DNA of 64,000 nucleotides from Brevibacillus laterosporus (GCA_007833815.1 CP033464.1:4148001-4212000), one strand, 5' to 3'; positions 18,624 to 27,715 are shown, counted from the stretch's first letter. Notes: generated by a model not told the origin, from the sequence alone. Program-made: numbers and translations.

Positions 18624-18905
18624 TTATTCTGTTTTTGGTAAGATTGCATCTACTTCGGAATGTGGTCTTGGAATTACATGCACAGATAGTAATTCTCCAA
18701 CGCGTTCTGCTGCTGCTGCACCAGCGTCTGTTGCCGCTTTAACTGCACCTACATCTCCACGTACCATAACTGTTACTAAACCTGCTCCAATTTGTTCTTT
18801 TCCAATCAAAGTAACGTTTGCTGCTTTTACCATTGCATCTGCTGCTTCAATTGCTCCAACTAGTCCTTTTGTTTCTACCATTCCCAATGCGTTTGCGTTT
18901 GCCAT
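18624..18905 (-). CDS. eutM: EutM/PduA-type major BMC shell protein
   Basis: Single BMC-domain hexameric shell protein, 93 aa. [40 protein letters not shown] and [14 protein letters not shown] are the hallmark sequences. Hexamers form the facets, and the pore admits ethanolamine and other small metabolites. GGAGG precedes the ATG. The gene is isolated from its neighbours by 120 bases upstream and 122 bases downstream, both holding stable hairpins, which fits differential expression of the most abundant shell protein. Confidence 0.96.
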   Translation of the reverse strand: MANANALGMVETKGLVGAIEAADAMVKAANVTLIGKEQIGAGLVTVMVRGDVGAVKAATDAGAAAAERVGELLSVHVIPRPHSEVDAILPKTE

Positions 18906-18960
18906 AATAAAATTCCTCCTAGAATGTTTTTAGATTGATGATTATGAAATCAGTTCATGT

Positions 18961-18977
18961 TGATGCGTTATGCATCA
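18961..18977 (-). other. Hairpin in the eutM leader
   Basis: TGATGC/GCATCA stem with a five-base loop 56 bases upstream of eutM; a second possible stem AAACTTG/CAAGTTT lies a little further upstream. The five-base loop does not fit the ANTAR hexaloop pattern. Confidence 0.4.
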
Positions 18978-19025
18978 TGTATATGAGTAAACTTGAACTA
19001 GCCAAGTTTATAGCGTAACCATGTC

Positions 19026-20492
19026 CTACATTTCAGCTAAAATTCGTTGTACAATCAAGCTGATCAATTGCTCTTTATCAGTAGTTTCAATAGTAGGTTC
19101 TTTCACTTCAGTAGCTTTTTTGTCTACTAAATCTTCTAATTCCTTCACACCATAGCCTACACGGCGAATGTTAAGTAGATTTAGTGGACCAACATTATCG
19201 GAAGTTGAGCTTCCTCCAACCGCTCCACAACCCAATGTTAACGCTGGGAATAAAGCAGTACTTGCACCAATACCGCCTAAAGTTCCTGGTGTATTAACAA
19301 GGATACGGGATACAGGCTGTTTCAAAGCGAATTCACGAACGATAGCTTCATTGTTCGTATGAACCATCATTGTGTGTCCAGCACCTTCGTTATTTAAAAT
19401 CTCAACGCAACGATCTAATGCAGTTCTCCAGTTGTCTTCTGTGTAGAAAGCGAGGATTGGAGCCAATTTTTCACGAGAGTATGGAACCTTGCTTCCAACT
19501 TCTGTTTCTTCAGCGATTAGAACTCGTGTTGATTCTGGAACTTGTAGGTCAGCTAATTTCGCGATGTGCTGAACGCTTTTTCCTACGATTTGAGGATTCA
19601 TTGTGCCGTTTGCACGCATAATGAATTTTCCTAGTTTTTGGCTCTCTTCTTTGGAAAGGAAGTAAGCGCCTTGTTTTTTGAACTCCTCAACAATTGCAGC
19701 TTTGTTGTCTCTTTCTACAACAACAGATTGTTCAGAAGCGCAAATGGTTCCGTTATCAAACGTTTTTGAATCAAGGATACGTTTTACTGCTAAAGGAATG
19801 CTAGCACTTCTTTCAATAAATGCTGGACCATTACCTGGTCCTACACCGATTGCTGGTGTACCAGAGGAGTAAGCTGCTTTAACCATAGCTGTACCACCAG
19901 TAGCCAAAATCATAGCTGTATCTTTATGCTTCATCAATTGATCTGTACCTTGGATAGTTGGTACAGTCATGCAAGCGATAGCACCATCTGGGCACCCTGC
20001 TTTTTTAGCAGCTTCACTAATGATTTTTACTGTTTCCAAGATACAACGTAGTGCATTTGGATGTGGGGAAAATACAATACTATTTCCCGCTTTAAGAGAG
20101 ATGATTGCTTTATAGATAACGGTGGAAGTAGGATTTGTTGATGGAATTAGACCAGCTACAACACCTACAGGTACACCGATTTCCATTATCTTTTTCTCTT
20201 GATCCTCATTTAGGATTCCAACGGTTTTAAGGTCTTTAATAGCTTCAAAAACATGCTTAGAAGCAAATTCATTTTTGACAATCTTATCTTGCCAACGACC
20301 AAAACCTGTGTCTTCGTGTGCCATTTTAGCTAACTTCTCACGATTTTCATAAGCTGCATCCGCCATTGCTTTTACAATGGAGTCAATTTGTGCTTGTGTC
20401 ATGGAAGCTAGTTTGGCTTGAGCTTCTTTTGCTTTTTTGATTAAAGTACGTACTTCTTGAATGGACATTAAGTCTTTGTCTATAACTTCCAT
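19026..20492 (-). CDS. eutE: CoA-acylating acetaldehyde dehydrogenase EutE
   Basis: Acetaldehyde + NAD+ + CoA to acetyl-CoA, inside the microcompartment; 488 aa. The catalytic cysteine is in DNGTICASEQS, about residue 251, and the aldehyde dehydrogenase core includes NPTSTVIYKAIISLKAGNSIV and GVGPGNGPAFIE. The encapsulation helix is at the C-terminus (DKEQLISLIVQRILAEM) after a charged linker, whereas E. coli EutE carries it at the N-terminus; the N-terminus here starts MEVIDKDLMSIQEVRTL. It starts two bases after the stop of the BMC/SAP-like gene. Confidence 0.95.
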   Translation of the reverse strand: MEVIDKDLMSIQEVRTLIKKAKEAQAKLASMTQAQIDSIVKAMADAAYENREKLAKMAHEDTGFGRWQDKIVKNEFASKHVFEAIKDLKTVGILNEDQEKKIMEIGVPVGVVAGLIPSTNPTSTVIYKAIISLKAGNSIVFSPHPNALRCILETVKIISEAAKKAGCPDGAIACMTVPTIQGTDQLMKHKDTAMILATGGTAMVKAAYSSGTPAIGVGPGNGPAFIERSASIPLAVKRILDSKTFDNGTICASEQSVVVERDNKAAIVEEFKKQGAYFLSKEESQKLGKFIMRANGTMNPQIVGKSVQHIAKLADLQVPESTRVLIAEETEVGSKVPYSREKLAPILAFYTEDNWRTALDRCVEILNNEGAGHTMMVHTNNEAIVREFALKQPVSRILVNTPGTLGGIGASTALFPALTLGCGAVGGSSTSDNVGPLNLLNIRRVGYGVKELEDLVDKKATEVKEPTIETTDKEQLISLIVQRILAEM

Positions 20493-20494
20493 CT

Positions 20495-21157
20495 TTACTC
20501 CTTCTCTCCATCATGTTGTTCGATCGCTTTAATAAGCTGATCTTTTTTGGCATACTTGACTTGCACTTTCGAAATGGTTGTTAATTTTAACTTGTAAGCT
20601 ATTTTTCTTAACTCCGCTAGTTTCATTTCATCCAGTGGTTTTTCTTTTTTTTTACCAGAAGAAACAAGGGAGGTAGCTTCTTCTAGTTGATCCTGACCCT
20701 GACTTTCCAAATCTGTTTTATCTTGTTTCTCTTCTTGAGCACTTACATTTTGTTGAGCAGAGACATCTTGAACTTGATCAGCAAGAATGACCGTCTTTGG
20801 TTTTTTATCTTCTGTAATTAGTTGAAGAGGAATAATTTGGATGTCTTCCACAGGCTGTTCATTTGGCGTTTCCTGGGGCGAATCAATTGTGACGATTTTC
20901 GCTGTTTCCTCGTGTAGCCTTGCAATGACATGACTATTGAAAAGACAGTTTAATTTCCTAGCAGCAGCACTTCCTGCTTCCACAGCAGCTTGTACCGCTC
21001 CAACATCACCTGTTACCTTGACTGTCACCAAACCATCTTTTTTAAGTTTTTCAAAGCCAATAAATGTAACATTTGCGGCTTTGAGAGCAGCGTCAGCAGC
21101 TTCCATTGCTCCCAAGAGTCCTTTGGTCTCAACAAGTCCCAATGCTTTATTTTTCAT
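20495..21157 (-). CDS. BMC shell protein fused to a SAP/Rho-N-like domain (EutK-like architecture)
   Basis: Shell protein of 220 aa. Residues 1-90 are a PduA/EutM-type BMC domain (ALGLVETKGLLGAMEAADAAL, HVIARLHEETAKIV). A hydrophilic Q/E/K/D-rich linker (about 95-168) follows. The last 45 residues (LDEMKLAELRKIAYKLKLT, then KKDQLIKAIEQ) look like a SAP or Rho N-terminal-type helix-extended-loop-helix fold, usually a nucleic-acid-binding motif. E. coli EutK also joins a BMC domain to a nucleic-acid-binding-like C-terminus, but of a winged-helix type. I infer a parallel design; the tail could face the lumen. Confidence 0.8.
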   Translation of the reverse strand: MKNKALGLVETKGLLGAMEAADAALKAANVTFIGFEKLKKDGLVTVKVTGDVGAVQAAVEAGSAAARKLNCLFNSHVIARLHEETAKIVTIDSPQETPNEQPVEDIQIIPLQLITEDKKPKTVILADQVQDVSAQQNVSAQEEKQDKTDLESQGQDQLEEATSLVSSGKKKEKPLDEMKLAELRKIAYKLKLTTISKVQVKYAKKDQLIKAIEQHDGEKE

Positions 21158-21168
21158 GTGTTAGCCCT

Positions 21169-21822
21169 TTAATAACTGGTAGGATTATCGGCTACAAATT
21201 GGACTGCTGCTGCAAACGCATCACATGCTGCTCTGCATGCAGATTGACTACCCGTCAATAAAGCACCACCAAAGTTCGTTTCAGACGGTGGTCCAAAGAA
21301 AGCTCCAATACTCACATCTGCTGCTTTTAGGGCTGCATCAAGTGCGTACATTGCTTCAAGGGGAGGTGCAATTAAATAGGCAATTGCTTCGCCCTCTTTT
21401 ATATTTGCTACTTCAGATAAATAGCTACCTGTACGGGAAACACAATGAGCGAAATACGTAATGGAATTATCATCATTGGCGCCTACAAAATGTGCTCCAT
21501 TCTCGATATAGCTGATGGCTGCACTAAGTCCACTTTTGACTTCTGCTGGACTTGGACCAGCAATGATCCCAATTACCTCACCAGCTAGCTTCGTTGATGC
21601 ATTAGCAGATCCTGCATACATACTCTTTGCATAAACGACATCTACTTCTGCTGCTTTGGTTGCTTCGTCTAATGCGGTATACGTCACATCATCAATATCA
21701 ACCGTAATGATTCCTAAGCTTTTATGATGTGATTTTAGTTCTAACTTCTCAGCCATATCAGGACTCACATTGGAAATCAATTTGGTTCCTAATACTTTTG
21801 CATAGATAGGCTCGTTTTTCAT
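21169..21822 (-). CDS. eutL: EutL tandem-BMC trimeric shell protein
   Basis: Shell protein of 217 aa with two circularly permuted BMC repeats. Diagnostic stretches are LGTKLISNVSPDMAEKL, YAKSMYAGSANASTKLAGEVIGIIAGPSPAEV and GAFFGPPSETNFGGALLTGSQSAC. EutL trimers have a gated central pore and bind ethanolamine. It lies directly downstream of eutC in the enzyme/shell part of the operon. Confidence 0.96.
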   Translation of the reverse strand: MKNEPIYAKVLGTKLISNVSPDMAEKLELKSHHKSLGIITVDIDDVTYTALDEATKAAEVDVVYAKSMYAGSANASTKLAGEVIGIIAGPSPAEVKSGLSAAISYIENGAHFVGANDDNSITYFAHCVSRTGSYLSEVANIKEGEAIAYLIAPPLEAMYALDAALKAADVSIGAFFGPPSETNFGGALLTGSQSACRAACDAFAAAVQFVADNPTSY

Positions 21823-21839
21823 CAGATTTCCTCCCTTTC

Positions 21840-22751
21840 TTACAGTTTCAAATCGATACCTGAAGCTTTTTTATCAATCATGGTTTTGATTAATTCGGCG
21901 ATATGAGCTCCTGCTTCTACTGAAGGCGTACCACCTTGGTGAATATTGGAGATAACCGTTCTTTTTGCTTCTGGCATACCAACTGTTGGCTTATAAGCAA
22001 CGTAAGCACTCATTGATTCTGCTGTTACTAGACCAGGACGTTCTCCTACTAGTAGGCATACAACGTCTGCTCCTGTAACATCACCGATTACATCCATGGA
22101 CGGAACACGGCAATGTTTTACGAATAAAATATTACCAATTTCCATTCCATACATTTTTAAACCTTGTGCAATGGATGGTAAAATATCACGCAAATTAGCT
22201 TCAATAGCCGCAGAGCTTAATCCATCACCCACAACTAGCTGAACTTTTGCACCATGAGTTGTGTTTTGTTTCACATATTGGATGGTTTCCTGTGATAGCT
22301 GACGACCTAAATCTGGTCGAGTGATATATTCATCTTTGTCTTTGCAAAGCGTTTCAATCGCTACCAAATTCAATTCTTTTACAAATTCTTCAGGTACGTA
22401 GGAGAATACAGCGTCCTGAGCTGCTGCATGGTCCGCACGAAAACGTAAGGAAGTAGATGTTTTATAGCGTGGGCCTGCTCTCCAAATCCCAAGGCGAGCT
22501 GGTGTTCTTTCCTTCATTTTCAGATACCCTTCTCTATCTTCAGGGTCTGGAATCAAAAGCTGCCCTTTAAGATCAACTTCTGTGATGTCATCAATAAATT
22601 CCTCACTAATGACTGTTTCCTCATTTAGTTGTTGCGCGCTTGTTGCCATTGCTTGAGTAACGATTTCTTGTGTAGCTACTGCTTCTTTTGGACTGTCCAT
22701 CATTTGAGAAAGAATGTTTTCAATCATGGATTTTAGGTCTTTTTCGTTCAC
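21840..22751 (-). CDS. eutC: Ethanolamine ammonia-lyase small subunit
   Basis: Light chain of adenosylcobalamin-dependent ethanolamine ammonia-lyase, 303 aa. The N-terminal 20 residues ([18 protein letters not shown]) form the encapsulation helix, then a linker rich in E/A/Q. The core has [33 protein letters not shown] and [23 protein letters not shown], both typical. The start is GTG at 22751 with GGAGG upstream, 19 bases after eutB. It acts with EutB on ethanolamine to give acetaldehyde and ammonia. Confidence 0.97.
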   Translation of the reverse strand: MNEKDLKSMIENILSQMMDSPKEAVATQEIVTQAMATSAQQLNEETVISEEFIDDITEVDLKGQLLIPDPEDREGYLKMKERTPARLGIWRAGPRYKTSTSLRFRADHAAAQDAVFSYVPEEFVKELNLVAIETLCKDKDEYITRPDLGRQLSQETIQYVKQNTTHGAKVQLVVGDGLSSAAIEANLRDILPSIAQGLKMYGMEIGNILFVKHCRVPSMDVIGDVTGADVVCLLVGERPGLVTAESMSAYVAYKPTVGMPEAKRTVISNIHQGGTPSVEAGAHIAELIKTMIDKKASGIDLKL

Positions 22752-22769
22752 CGTTGCTTCCTCCTTTCT

Positions 22770-24131
22770 TTACTTCAAAAACACAGAAGCGTCTCCCGCT
22801 TTTTTCGTAAGTTTTCCATTTTCAATAAAGCCCATTTTTTCCATCCATTGTTCAAATTCTTTAATCGGTCTCAAGCCTAACAACTCACGTAATGTAGCTG
22901 TATCGTGGTATCCTGTTGTTTGATAGTTCAACATAACGTCATCTCCATGCGGGATACCCATAAAGAAGTTACATCCAGCAGCTGACAATAGTACAGCCAA
23001 GTTTTCAATATCATTTTGATCTGCTTTCATATGGTTGGTATAACAAGCGTCACATCCCATTGGAATACCTGTTAATTTACCCATGAAGTGATCCTCAAGA
23101 CCTGCACGAATAACTTGCTTAGAATCGTAGAGATATTCCGGTCCGATGAAACCAACAACCGTATTTACAAGGAATGGATTAAATTTCTTTGCAAAACCAT
23201 AGCAACGTGCTTCCATTGTTACTTGGTCCACCCCATGGTGAGCTTCAGAAGATAATTCAGAACCTTGACCTGTCTCAAAATACATCACGTCTGGACCAGC
23301 AGCAGTACCTTCACGCAAAGCTAATGCTTGTGCTTCGGCAATGGTTGCCGCATTAAATCCGAATGCTTCGTTTCCTTTTTCAGAACCCGCAATAGATTGG
23401 AAAATCAAATCTGTAGGAGCACCTTGTCGAATAGCTTCCATTTGTGTTGTTACGTGAGCTAGTACACAAGTTTGAGTAGGAATTTCCCATTTTTGCTTGA
23501 ACTCTTCAAATCTTCTTAAGACACGTGCAACACTTTCTGCGGAATCATCTACTGGATTCAAACCAAGCACCGCATCGCCAATTCCGTAAGTTAAGCCTTC
23601 CATCAAGGAAGCGGTAATTCCGTCTGGATCATCGGTAGGATGGTTAGGCTGTAGACGAGCAGATAACGTTCCAGCGCGACCAATTGTTGTGTTCGCATGA
23701 GCTGTAATGCGAATCTTTTTTGCTCCGTAAATCAAGTCAAGATTGGACATGATTTTGGCTACTGCTGCGATCATCTCAGAAGTTAAACCGCGGGAAATAC
23801 GTTTGATATCAGACTCTTTCGTATTTTCGTTTAGAATCCACTCACGCAATTCTTCAACTGTCCAGTTTTTAATTTCACCATAAATTTTTTCGTTCACTTG
23901 ATCTTGGATGATGCGAGTCACTTCATCCTTCTCATAAGGAACAACAGGGTTATTGCGTAAATCTGCTAATGTTAGTTGCGCTAGAACAACCTTTGCAGCA
24001 ACGCGTTCTTCAGCTGAAGTCGCAGCAACACCCGCTAATGTATCCCCAGATTTTACTTCATTCGCTTTTGCTAGAACTTCGATAATGGATGCAAATTGGT
24101 ACATCCGACCAAATAATTTCGTCTTTAAGAT
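22770..24131 (-). CDS. eutB: Ethanolamine ammonia-lyase large subunit
   Basis: Catalytic heavy chain of the lyase. I choose GTG 24131, preceded by GGAGG seven bases upstream, giving 453 aa, the same length as the E. coli protein, and an N-terminus MILKTKLFGRMYQF that aligns with it. The upstream ATG at 24152 lies inside the ribosome site region. The TIM-barrel active site is represented by LNPVDDSAESV, CVLAHVTTQMEAIRQGAP, GSEKGNEAFGF and ETGQGSELSSEAHHGVDQVT. It acts in the microcompartment lumen and needs adenosylcobalamin regenerated by EutT/EutA. Confidence 0.98.
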   Translation of the reverse strand: MLKTKLFGRMYQFASIIEVLAKANEVKSGDTLAGVAATSAEERVAAKVVLAQLTLADLRNNPVVPYEKDEVTRIIQDQVNEKIYGEIKNWTVEELREWILNENTKESDIKRISRGLTSEMIAAVAKIMSNLDLIYGAKKIRITAHANTTIGRAGTLSARLQPNHPTDDPDGITASLMEGLTYGIGDAVLGLNPVDDSAESVARVLRRFEEFKQKWEIPTQTCVLAHVTTQMEAIRQGAPTDLIFQSIAGSEKGNEAFGFNAATIAEAQALALREGTAAGPDVMYFETGQGSELSSEAHHGVDQVTMEARCYGFAKKFNPFLVNTVVGFIGPEYLYDSKQVIRAGLEDHFMGKLTGIPMGCDACYTNHMKADQNDIENLAVLLSAAGCNFFMGIPHGDDVMLNYQTTGYHDTATLRELLGLRPIKEFEQWMEKMGFIENGKLTKKAGDASVFLK

Positions 24132-24163
24132 CACAAAAGCTCCTCCTCTCATTTCTACATCTC

Positions 24164-25594
24164 TTAGTTAAACACGAGTGTTTTGATGACTACCGGTAAG
24201 ACCTTTCCATTAGCAATTGGCTTTCCAATGTCAATGTAGTCACCATTGTCTACCTGAATACTGTCGATGCACACGACATCTTTTTTGTAATCAAGTAGTC
24301 CATAAAGGGTTTGTCCTAGTACCTTAGCCATATCATGATGAACAATCACTATGAATGGATACTCTCTTTCAAGTAGCTCAGCCATACCCTTTTGTAGTCC
24401 CTTTGCATATATTTGAACCTGGGGAAAGCTAGGACTTTTTTTCCCTTCAATGGCAATGGCTACTTTTTGTAAATCATTGTCTACTTTAAACCACTGCAAT
24501 TTTTCGCGAATGGCCTGTGCTAATTTCTCTTCGTCACCCGATTCATCCGATAATGCTACTTTCAAAATCGGAACGTTTTTAATCGGAAACGTTTCCTCTG
24601 TATAAGTGATCGTACTCCCACTTATTTCAGTGGTATGAGAACCAGCCCCAACGACTGTTGCACGAATTGTCTCTACGGAATGAAACACCGTCATTTGTTT
24701 CATGAGTGGAGAGGAAGCAATAGCTCTTCCTAGCAAGATGCCGATATCTCCGTAATGAAACACATCCTTCTCTTCATTCTGATAGATATAATCGGCAACT
24801 CCTCCCGAGAATGAAATGCATGGAATCGGTTTATCTAGTTTTAATCCTTTGTGAGTGAGAATCGTTTCGTAATAATCACTTTTCTCTTTTAGACCCACAC
24901 TTTCTTCCAGAAGCCACACCATTTCCTGAATGATCGGTTGCAATTTCTCGGCTGTAGCAATGTGACCTAGCTGTAGGTCGTATCCTCTTTTTTGAATTAA
25001 CATGTCAATTTTAGGCGCGATATAGATGATTTCATGAGTCACTGGATCTACCTTGATCAATCGTCCACCAATATCTAAGCAGCCTGTATCTTGTGATTCC
25101 CCATGGCTAAACAATGCTAAATTACTAGTACCGCCACCAATATCGATGTTGACAATCGAGGTTGAATGTTCCTTCGAATACGTATGTGCTCCGGCTCCTT
25201 TAGCAGCAATGATGCTCTCTAAATCAGGACCAGCTGTTGCAACAACGAAATCACCAGCAAAGCCACTCAAGGTGAGTAATACCTCGTTCGCATTCTCTTT
25301 TCGTGCCGTCTCGCCGGTAATAATAACGGCGCCTGTATGAATCTCTTCTTTTTTTATGCCAGCTTTTTCATACTGCTCCTGCACAAATTTCTTAATTTGT
25401 TGAACATCAATTCTGTTAGCAGAGAGCAATGGTGTGAAGCAGATATCACTTCGGTATACCACTTCTTTATCGGTGATGACGATACGTGGAACAGAAAACG
25501 ATGAGGCCAAGTTTTGAATATAAAGTTTAGAAAACACAATTTGGGTCGTAGATGTTCCCATATCGATCCCTACACTTAGCAATTCCTCTTTCAT
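24164..25594 (-). CDS. eutA: EutA, reactivating factor for ethanolamine ammonia-lyase
   Basis: ASKHA-type ATPase that exchanges damaged B12 on EutBC, 476 aa from ATG 25594 (MKEELLSVGIDMGTSTTQIV) with a G-rich ribosome site just upstream. The phosphate-binding loops GIDMGTSTTQ and VNIDIGGGTSNLALF are visible, as is the hinge region VGAGSHTTEISGSTI. It directly follows the second ANTAR-controlled terminator (25621-25691), so read-through from eutVW into the enzyme/shell genes is gated by EutV. Confidence 0.95.
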   Translation of the reverse strand: MKEELLSVGIDMGTSTTQIVFSKLYIQNLASSFSVPRIVITDKEVVYRSDICFTPLLSANRIDVQQIKKFVQEQYEKAGIKKEEIHTGAVIITGETARKENANEVLLTLSGFAGDFVVATAGPDLESIIAAKGAGAHTYSKEHSTSIVNIDIGGGTSNLALFSHGESQDTGCLDIGGRLIKVDPVTHEIIYIAPKIDMLIQKRGYDLQLGHIATAEKLQPIIQEMVWLLEESVGLKEKSDYYETILTHKGLKLDKPIPCISFSGGVADYIYQNEEKDVFHYGDIGILLGRAIASSPLMKQMTVFHSVETIRATVVGAGSHTTEISGSTITYTEETFPIKNVPILKVALSDESGDEEKLAQAIREKLQWFKVDNDLQKVAIAIEGKKSPSFPQVQIYAKGLQKGMAELLEREYPFIVIVHHDMAKVLGQTLYGLLDYKKDVVCIDSIQVDNGDYIDIGKPIANGKVLPVVIKTLVFN

Positions 25595-25620
25595 TTTTGT
25601 CACCCCCCTCATATCCTAGT

Positions 25621-25691
25621 AGAAAAAAGAAAAGAGGCTTAAAGTTACATACATCCTCGTGAATTGAGAATATATAACCTTAAGCCTCTTT
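25621..25691 (-). terminator. Attenuator terminator upstream of eutA
   Basis: On the minus strand AAAGAGGCTTAAGGTTA (5' arm, within 25674-25691) pairs with its near-complement (25631-25648), followed by TTCTTTTTTC. Its 5' arm overlaps the second ANTAR hairpin, so the two structures exclude each other. Confidence 0.88.
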
Positions 25692-25720
25692 GCTTAATTC
25701 ATACTACGTCTTTGTAGTAT
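25680..25720 (-). promoter_or_regulatory. EutV (ANTAR) dual-hairpin antitermination site, eutA leader
   Basis: Read on the minus strand, P1 is ATACTAC-AAAGAC-GTAGTAT (25720-25701), a perfect seven-bp stem. P2 is TTAAGC-AAAGAG-GCTTAA (25697-25680), a perfect six-bp stem. Both hexaloops have A at position 1 and G at position 4, the known ANTAR recognition pattern, and P2 contains the AGCAANGRRGCU consensus described for enterococcal eut leaders. P2 shares bases with the terminator's 5' arm. It sits inside the operon, between eutW and eutA. Confidence 0.92.
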
Positions 25721-25725
25721 CATTA

Positions 25726-27150
25726 TTATATTTTAAAGGTAAATGTAACGGATGTTCCCTGTTCCGTAGAAGCAATTTTCATGCTCCCCTTTAGTTTATC
25801 CTTAACATAGCTTGTGACAATAGATAAACCTAGGCTTTCTTGTGAACATTCATCTACACAAAATCCTTTTCCATTATCGACCACTTCAAGAGTTGCATAC
25901 TTCCCTTCCACACAAAGGGAAACCCTTACTACTCCCTCCTCACAATCTGAGAAGGCATGTTCGTAGCAGTTCTGCAATAATTCATTGATAATCAGCGCAA
26001 TAGCTACTGTACGATTACTATCAATACAAATTTTTTGATTTGCTTCTATTTGTATATCAATGTTCTTACAATTGACAAAGCAACGTTGAATGCTAGCCGC
26101 AATTAGCTCGATAACTTCAAGTAAATTCACGTTAGCTTCTATTTGTGTAGATAGCAATTCATGAGTGGCAGCGATAGCTAATACTCTGCTTACACTCTCA
26201 TTCAAACATTTCTTTGCTTCTTCACTTTCACACTGTCTTGCTTGAATACGAAGCAAGGAAGCCACGGTTTGCAAATTATTTTTAACTCGATGATGAATCT
26301 CACGAATAGCCACAGATTTCGAGATAATTTCAGCTTCTTTATCTTTAATTTCTGTTACATCATGCAAAATGACGACTAGACGCAAGTCACGCTCATCAAT
26401 CAATAATCTTTTTACTTTTAAGAAATACTGAGCAACATGCACATCTTCCTGAAACTGACACAGGTTTTTCTCGTCATATTCTCTCATTACCTCTACAAAC
26501 AAGGTTTGATCTAAAGAAAGGTTATCGTAATGCAGACCCTGAATATCTTCTAGATATCCCAAATTTTGATATTGTCGGTCCGCTTTGCTATTCTTTAGTT
26601 TTAAAAATCCATCCTTATCAAAGATTAAGATAGCATCATCTAGTTGATTGATAACGGATTCATTAAATCTGATCATAGCAGTTACAGTAGACGCTATATC
26701 TTCGTATTGGGAATCTGCTTTTGTTACTTTGAAGCTGGCATTGATGTTTTCACTTACATCTTTTTCATAGATGAGTACTGCAATAACTTTGCCATCTAGA
26801 TGAATAGGATATACCGTTTGTCTAACCAGTTGATTCTCTTGGGTTTTCGCAACAAGCCCAACTGACATGACTCCCGTTTCTAACGTTCGAAGCACACCAG
26901 GCTCATTTTCTCGTAACGCTGTCTCTCCAACAACAGGACGCTGATAAAGAGATTGTTCAATTCCATGAGTTTGATGGTAGACAACAATAGCTTCATTTGT
27001 CAGTTTAGAGAGGACATCAATAAAAAGGTCCCTTCCTTCCTGCAAATCAAATAATTCATTAGAATGGGCTACTTCAATGATTTTCTGAATCTGTGCATCA
27101 GTTAAATGAGTATGTTTCTTACACAACCGCGTAATAGTATCTTTAATCAT
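25726..27150 (-). CDS. eutW: EutW, ethanolamine-sensing histidine kinase
   Basis: Soluble sensor kinase of 474 aa; no membrane helix. The N-terminal half holds GAF/PAS-like sensor segments (about 1-280). The HisKA_2 motif is EIHHRVKNNLQTVASLLRIQ with the phosphoacceptor histidine near residue 290, and the HATPase block has INELLQNCYEHAF and EVVDNGKGF. It overlaps eutV by eight bases. The known role is ethanolamine-stimulated autophosphorylation and transfer to EutV, which then binds dual hairpins in RNA. All three target leaders lie within 5 kb. Confidence 0.95.
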   Translation of the reverse strand: MIKDTITRLCKKHTHLTDAQIQKIIEVAHSNELFDLQEGRDLFIDVLSKLTNEAIVVYHQTHGIEQSLYQRPVVGETALRENEPGVLRTLETGVMSVGLVAKTQENQLVRQTVYPIHLDGKVIAVLIYEKDVSENINASFKVTKADSQYEDIASTVTAMIRFNESVINQLDDAILIFDKDGFLKLKNSKADRQYQNLGYLEDIQGLHYDNLSLDQTLFVEVMREYDEKNLCQFQEDVHVAQYFLKVKRLLIDERDLRLVVILHDVTEIKDKEAEIISKSVAIREIHHRVKNNLQTVASLLRIQARQCESEEAKKCLNESVSRVLAIAATHELLSTQIEANVNLLEVIELIAASIQRCFVNCKNIDIQIEANQKICIDSNRTVAIALIINELLQNCYEHAFSDCEEGVVRVSLCVEGKYATLEVVDNGKGFCVDECSQESLGLSIVTSYVKDKLKGSMKIASTEQGTSVTFTFKI

Positions 27151-27715
27151 AGGAGATCACGATTGTGGTAGCGATTTCAATCATAGGGCATCGTCTATCC
27201 ATACTCAATTTACGAATGGTTTGGTACGCCTCTTCTTCAGAAAAACCATTTTCTTTCATCAAAATCCCTTTTGCCTTCTCAATAGCAATTCGTTCTTCAA
27301 GCTTTTGAGAGACTTTTGTATAATTTTTTTCTAGCTTACGAAATTCTTTACCTTTGGCGATGGTTACCTCAACCATTGGAATGAAAGACTTTTCATCAAG
27401 TGGTTTTACTAGATAACCCAAAGCCCCAATGCTAGAAGCCTTTTCGATACATTCTTTATCACTAAAGGCTGTTAATAAAACAACGCCACCAGCTAATTGC
27501 TCTGAAAGGATTCTTTTTCCCGCTTTTAATCCATCTAGGATAGGCATTTGAATATCCATTATCACTAGATCAGGCAAATGCTTTTTGCATAACTCAATGG
27601 CCTCAAAACCATCTGAAGCTTCCCCTACCACATTGTAGTTCGCTTCTTTTAAAATCTCACGAATATCCATTCTTGTAATAGGCTCGTCATCGACTACTAC
27701 AATTTTTCCATTCAT
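27143..27715 (-). CDS. eutV: EutV, ANTAR-domain antiterminator response regulator
   Basis: RNA-binding response regulator, 190 aa from ATG 27715 (GAGG ten bases upstream). The receiver domain (1-120) begins GKIVVVDDEPITRMDIREIL and has the phospho-acceptor in LVIMDIQMP. The ANTAR domain occupies about 130-190 (LEERIAIEKAKGILMKENGF, then SEEEAYQTIRKLSMDRR). Phosphorylated EutV dimers bind two adjacent hexaloop hairpins and prevent terminator formation. It is transcribed from the eutS promoter behind one of its own target sites, so the system is self-reinforcing. Confidence 0.96.
   Translation of the reverse strand: MNGKIVVVDDEPITRMDIREILKEANYNVVGEASDGFEAIELCKKHLPDLVIMDIQMPILDGLKAGKRILSEQLAGGVVLLTAFSDKECIEKASSIGALGYLVKPLDEKSFIPMVEVTIAKGKEFRKLEKNYTKVSQKLEERIAIEKAKGILMKENGFSEEEAYQTIRKLSMDRRCPMIEIATTIVISYD

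Noticed and set aside
18961..18977. eutM leader hairpin as a fourth ANTAR site
   Set aside because: The loop has five bases, lacks the A1/G4 pattern and no terminator overlaps it.
24132..24152. ATG at 24152 as start of eutB
   Set aside because: It lies in the ribosome site (GAGGAGGAG); GTG 24131 gives the 453-aa length and the conserved N-terminus.
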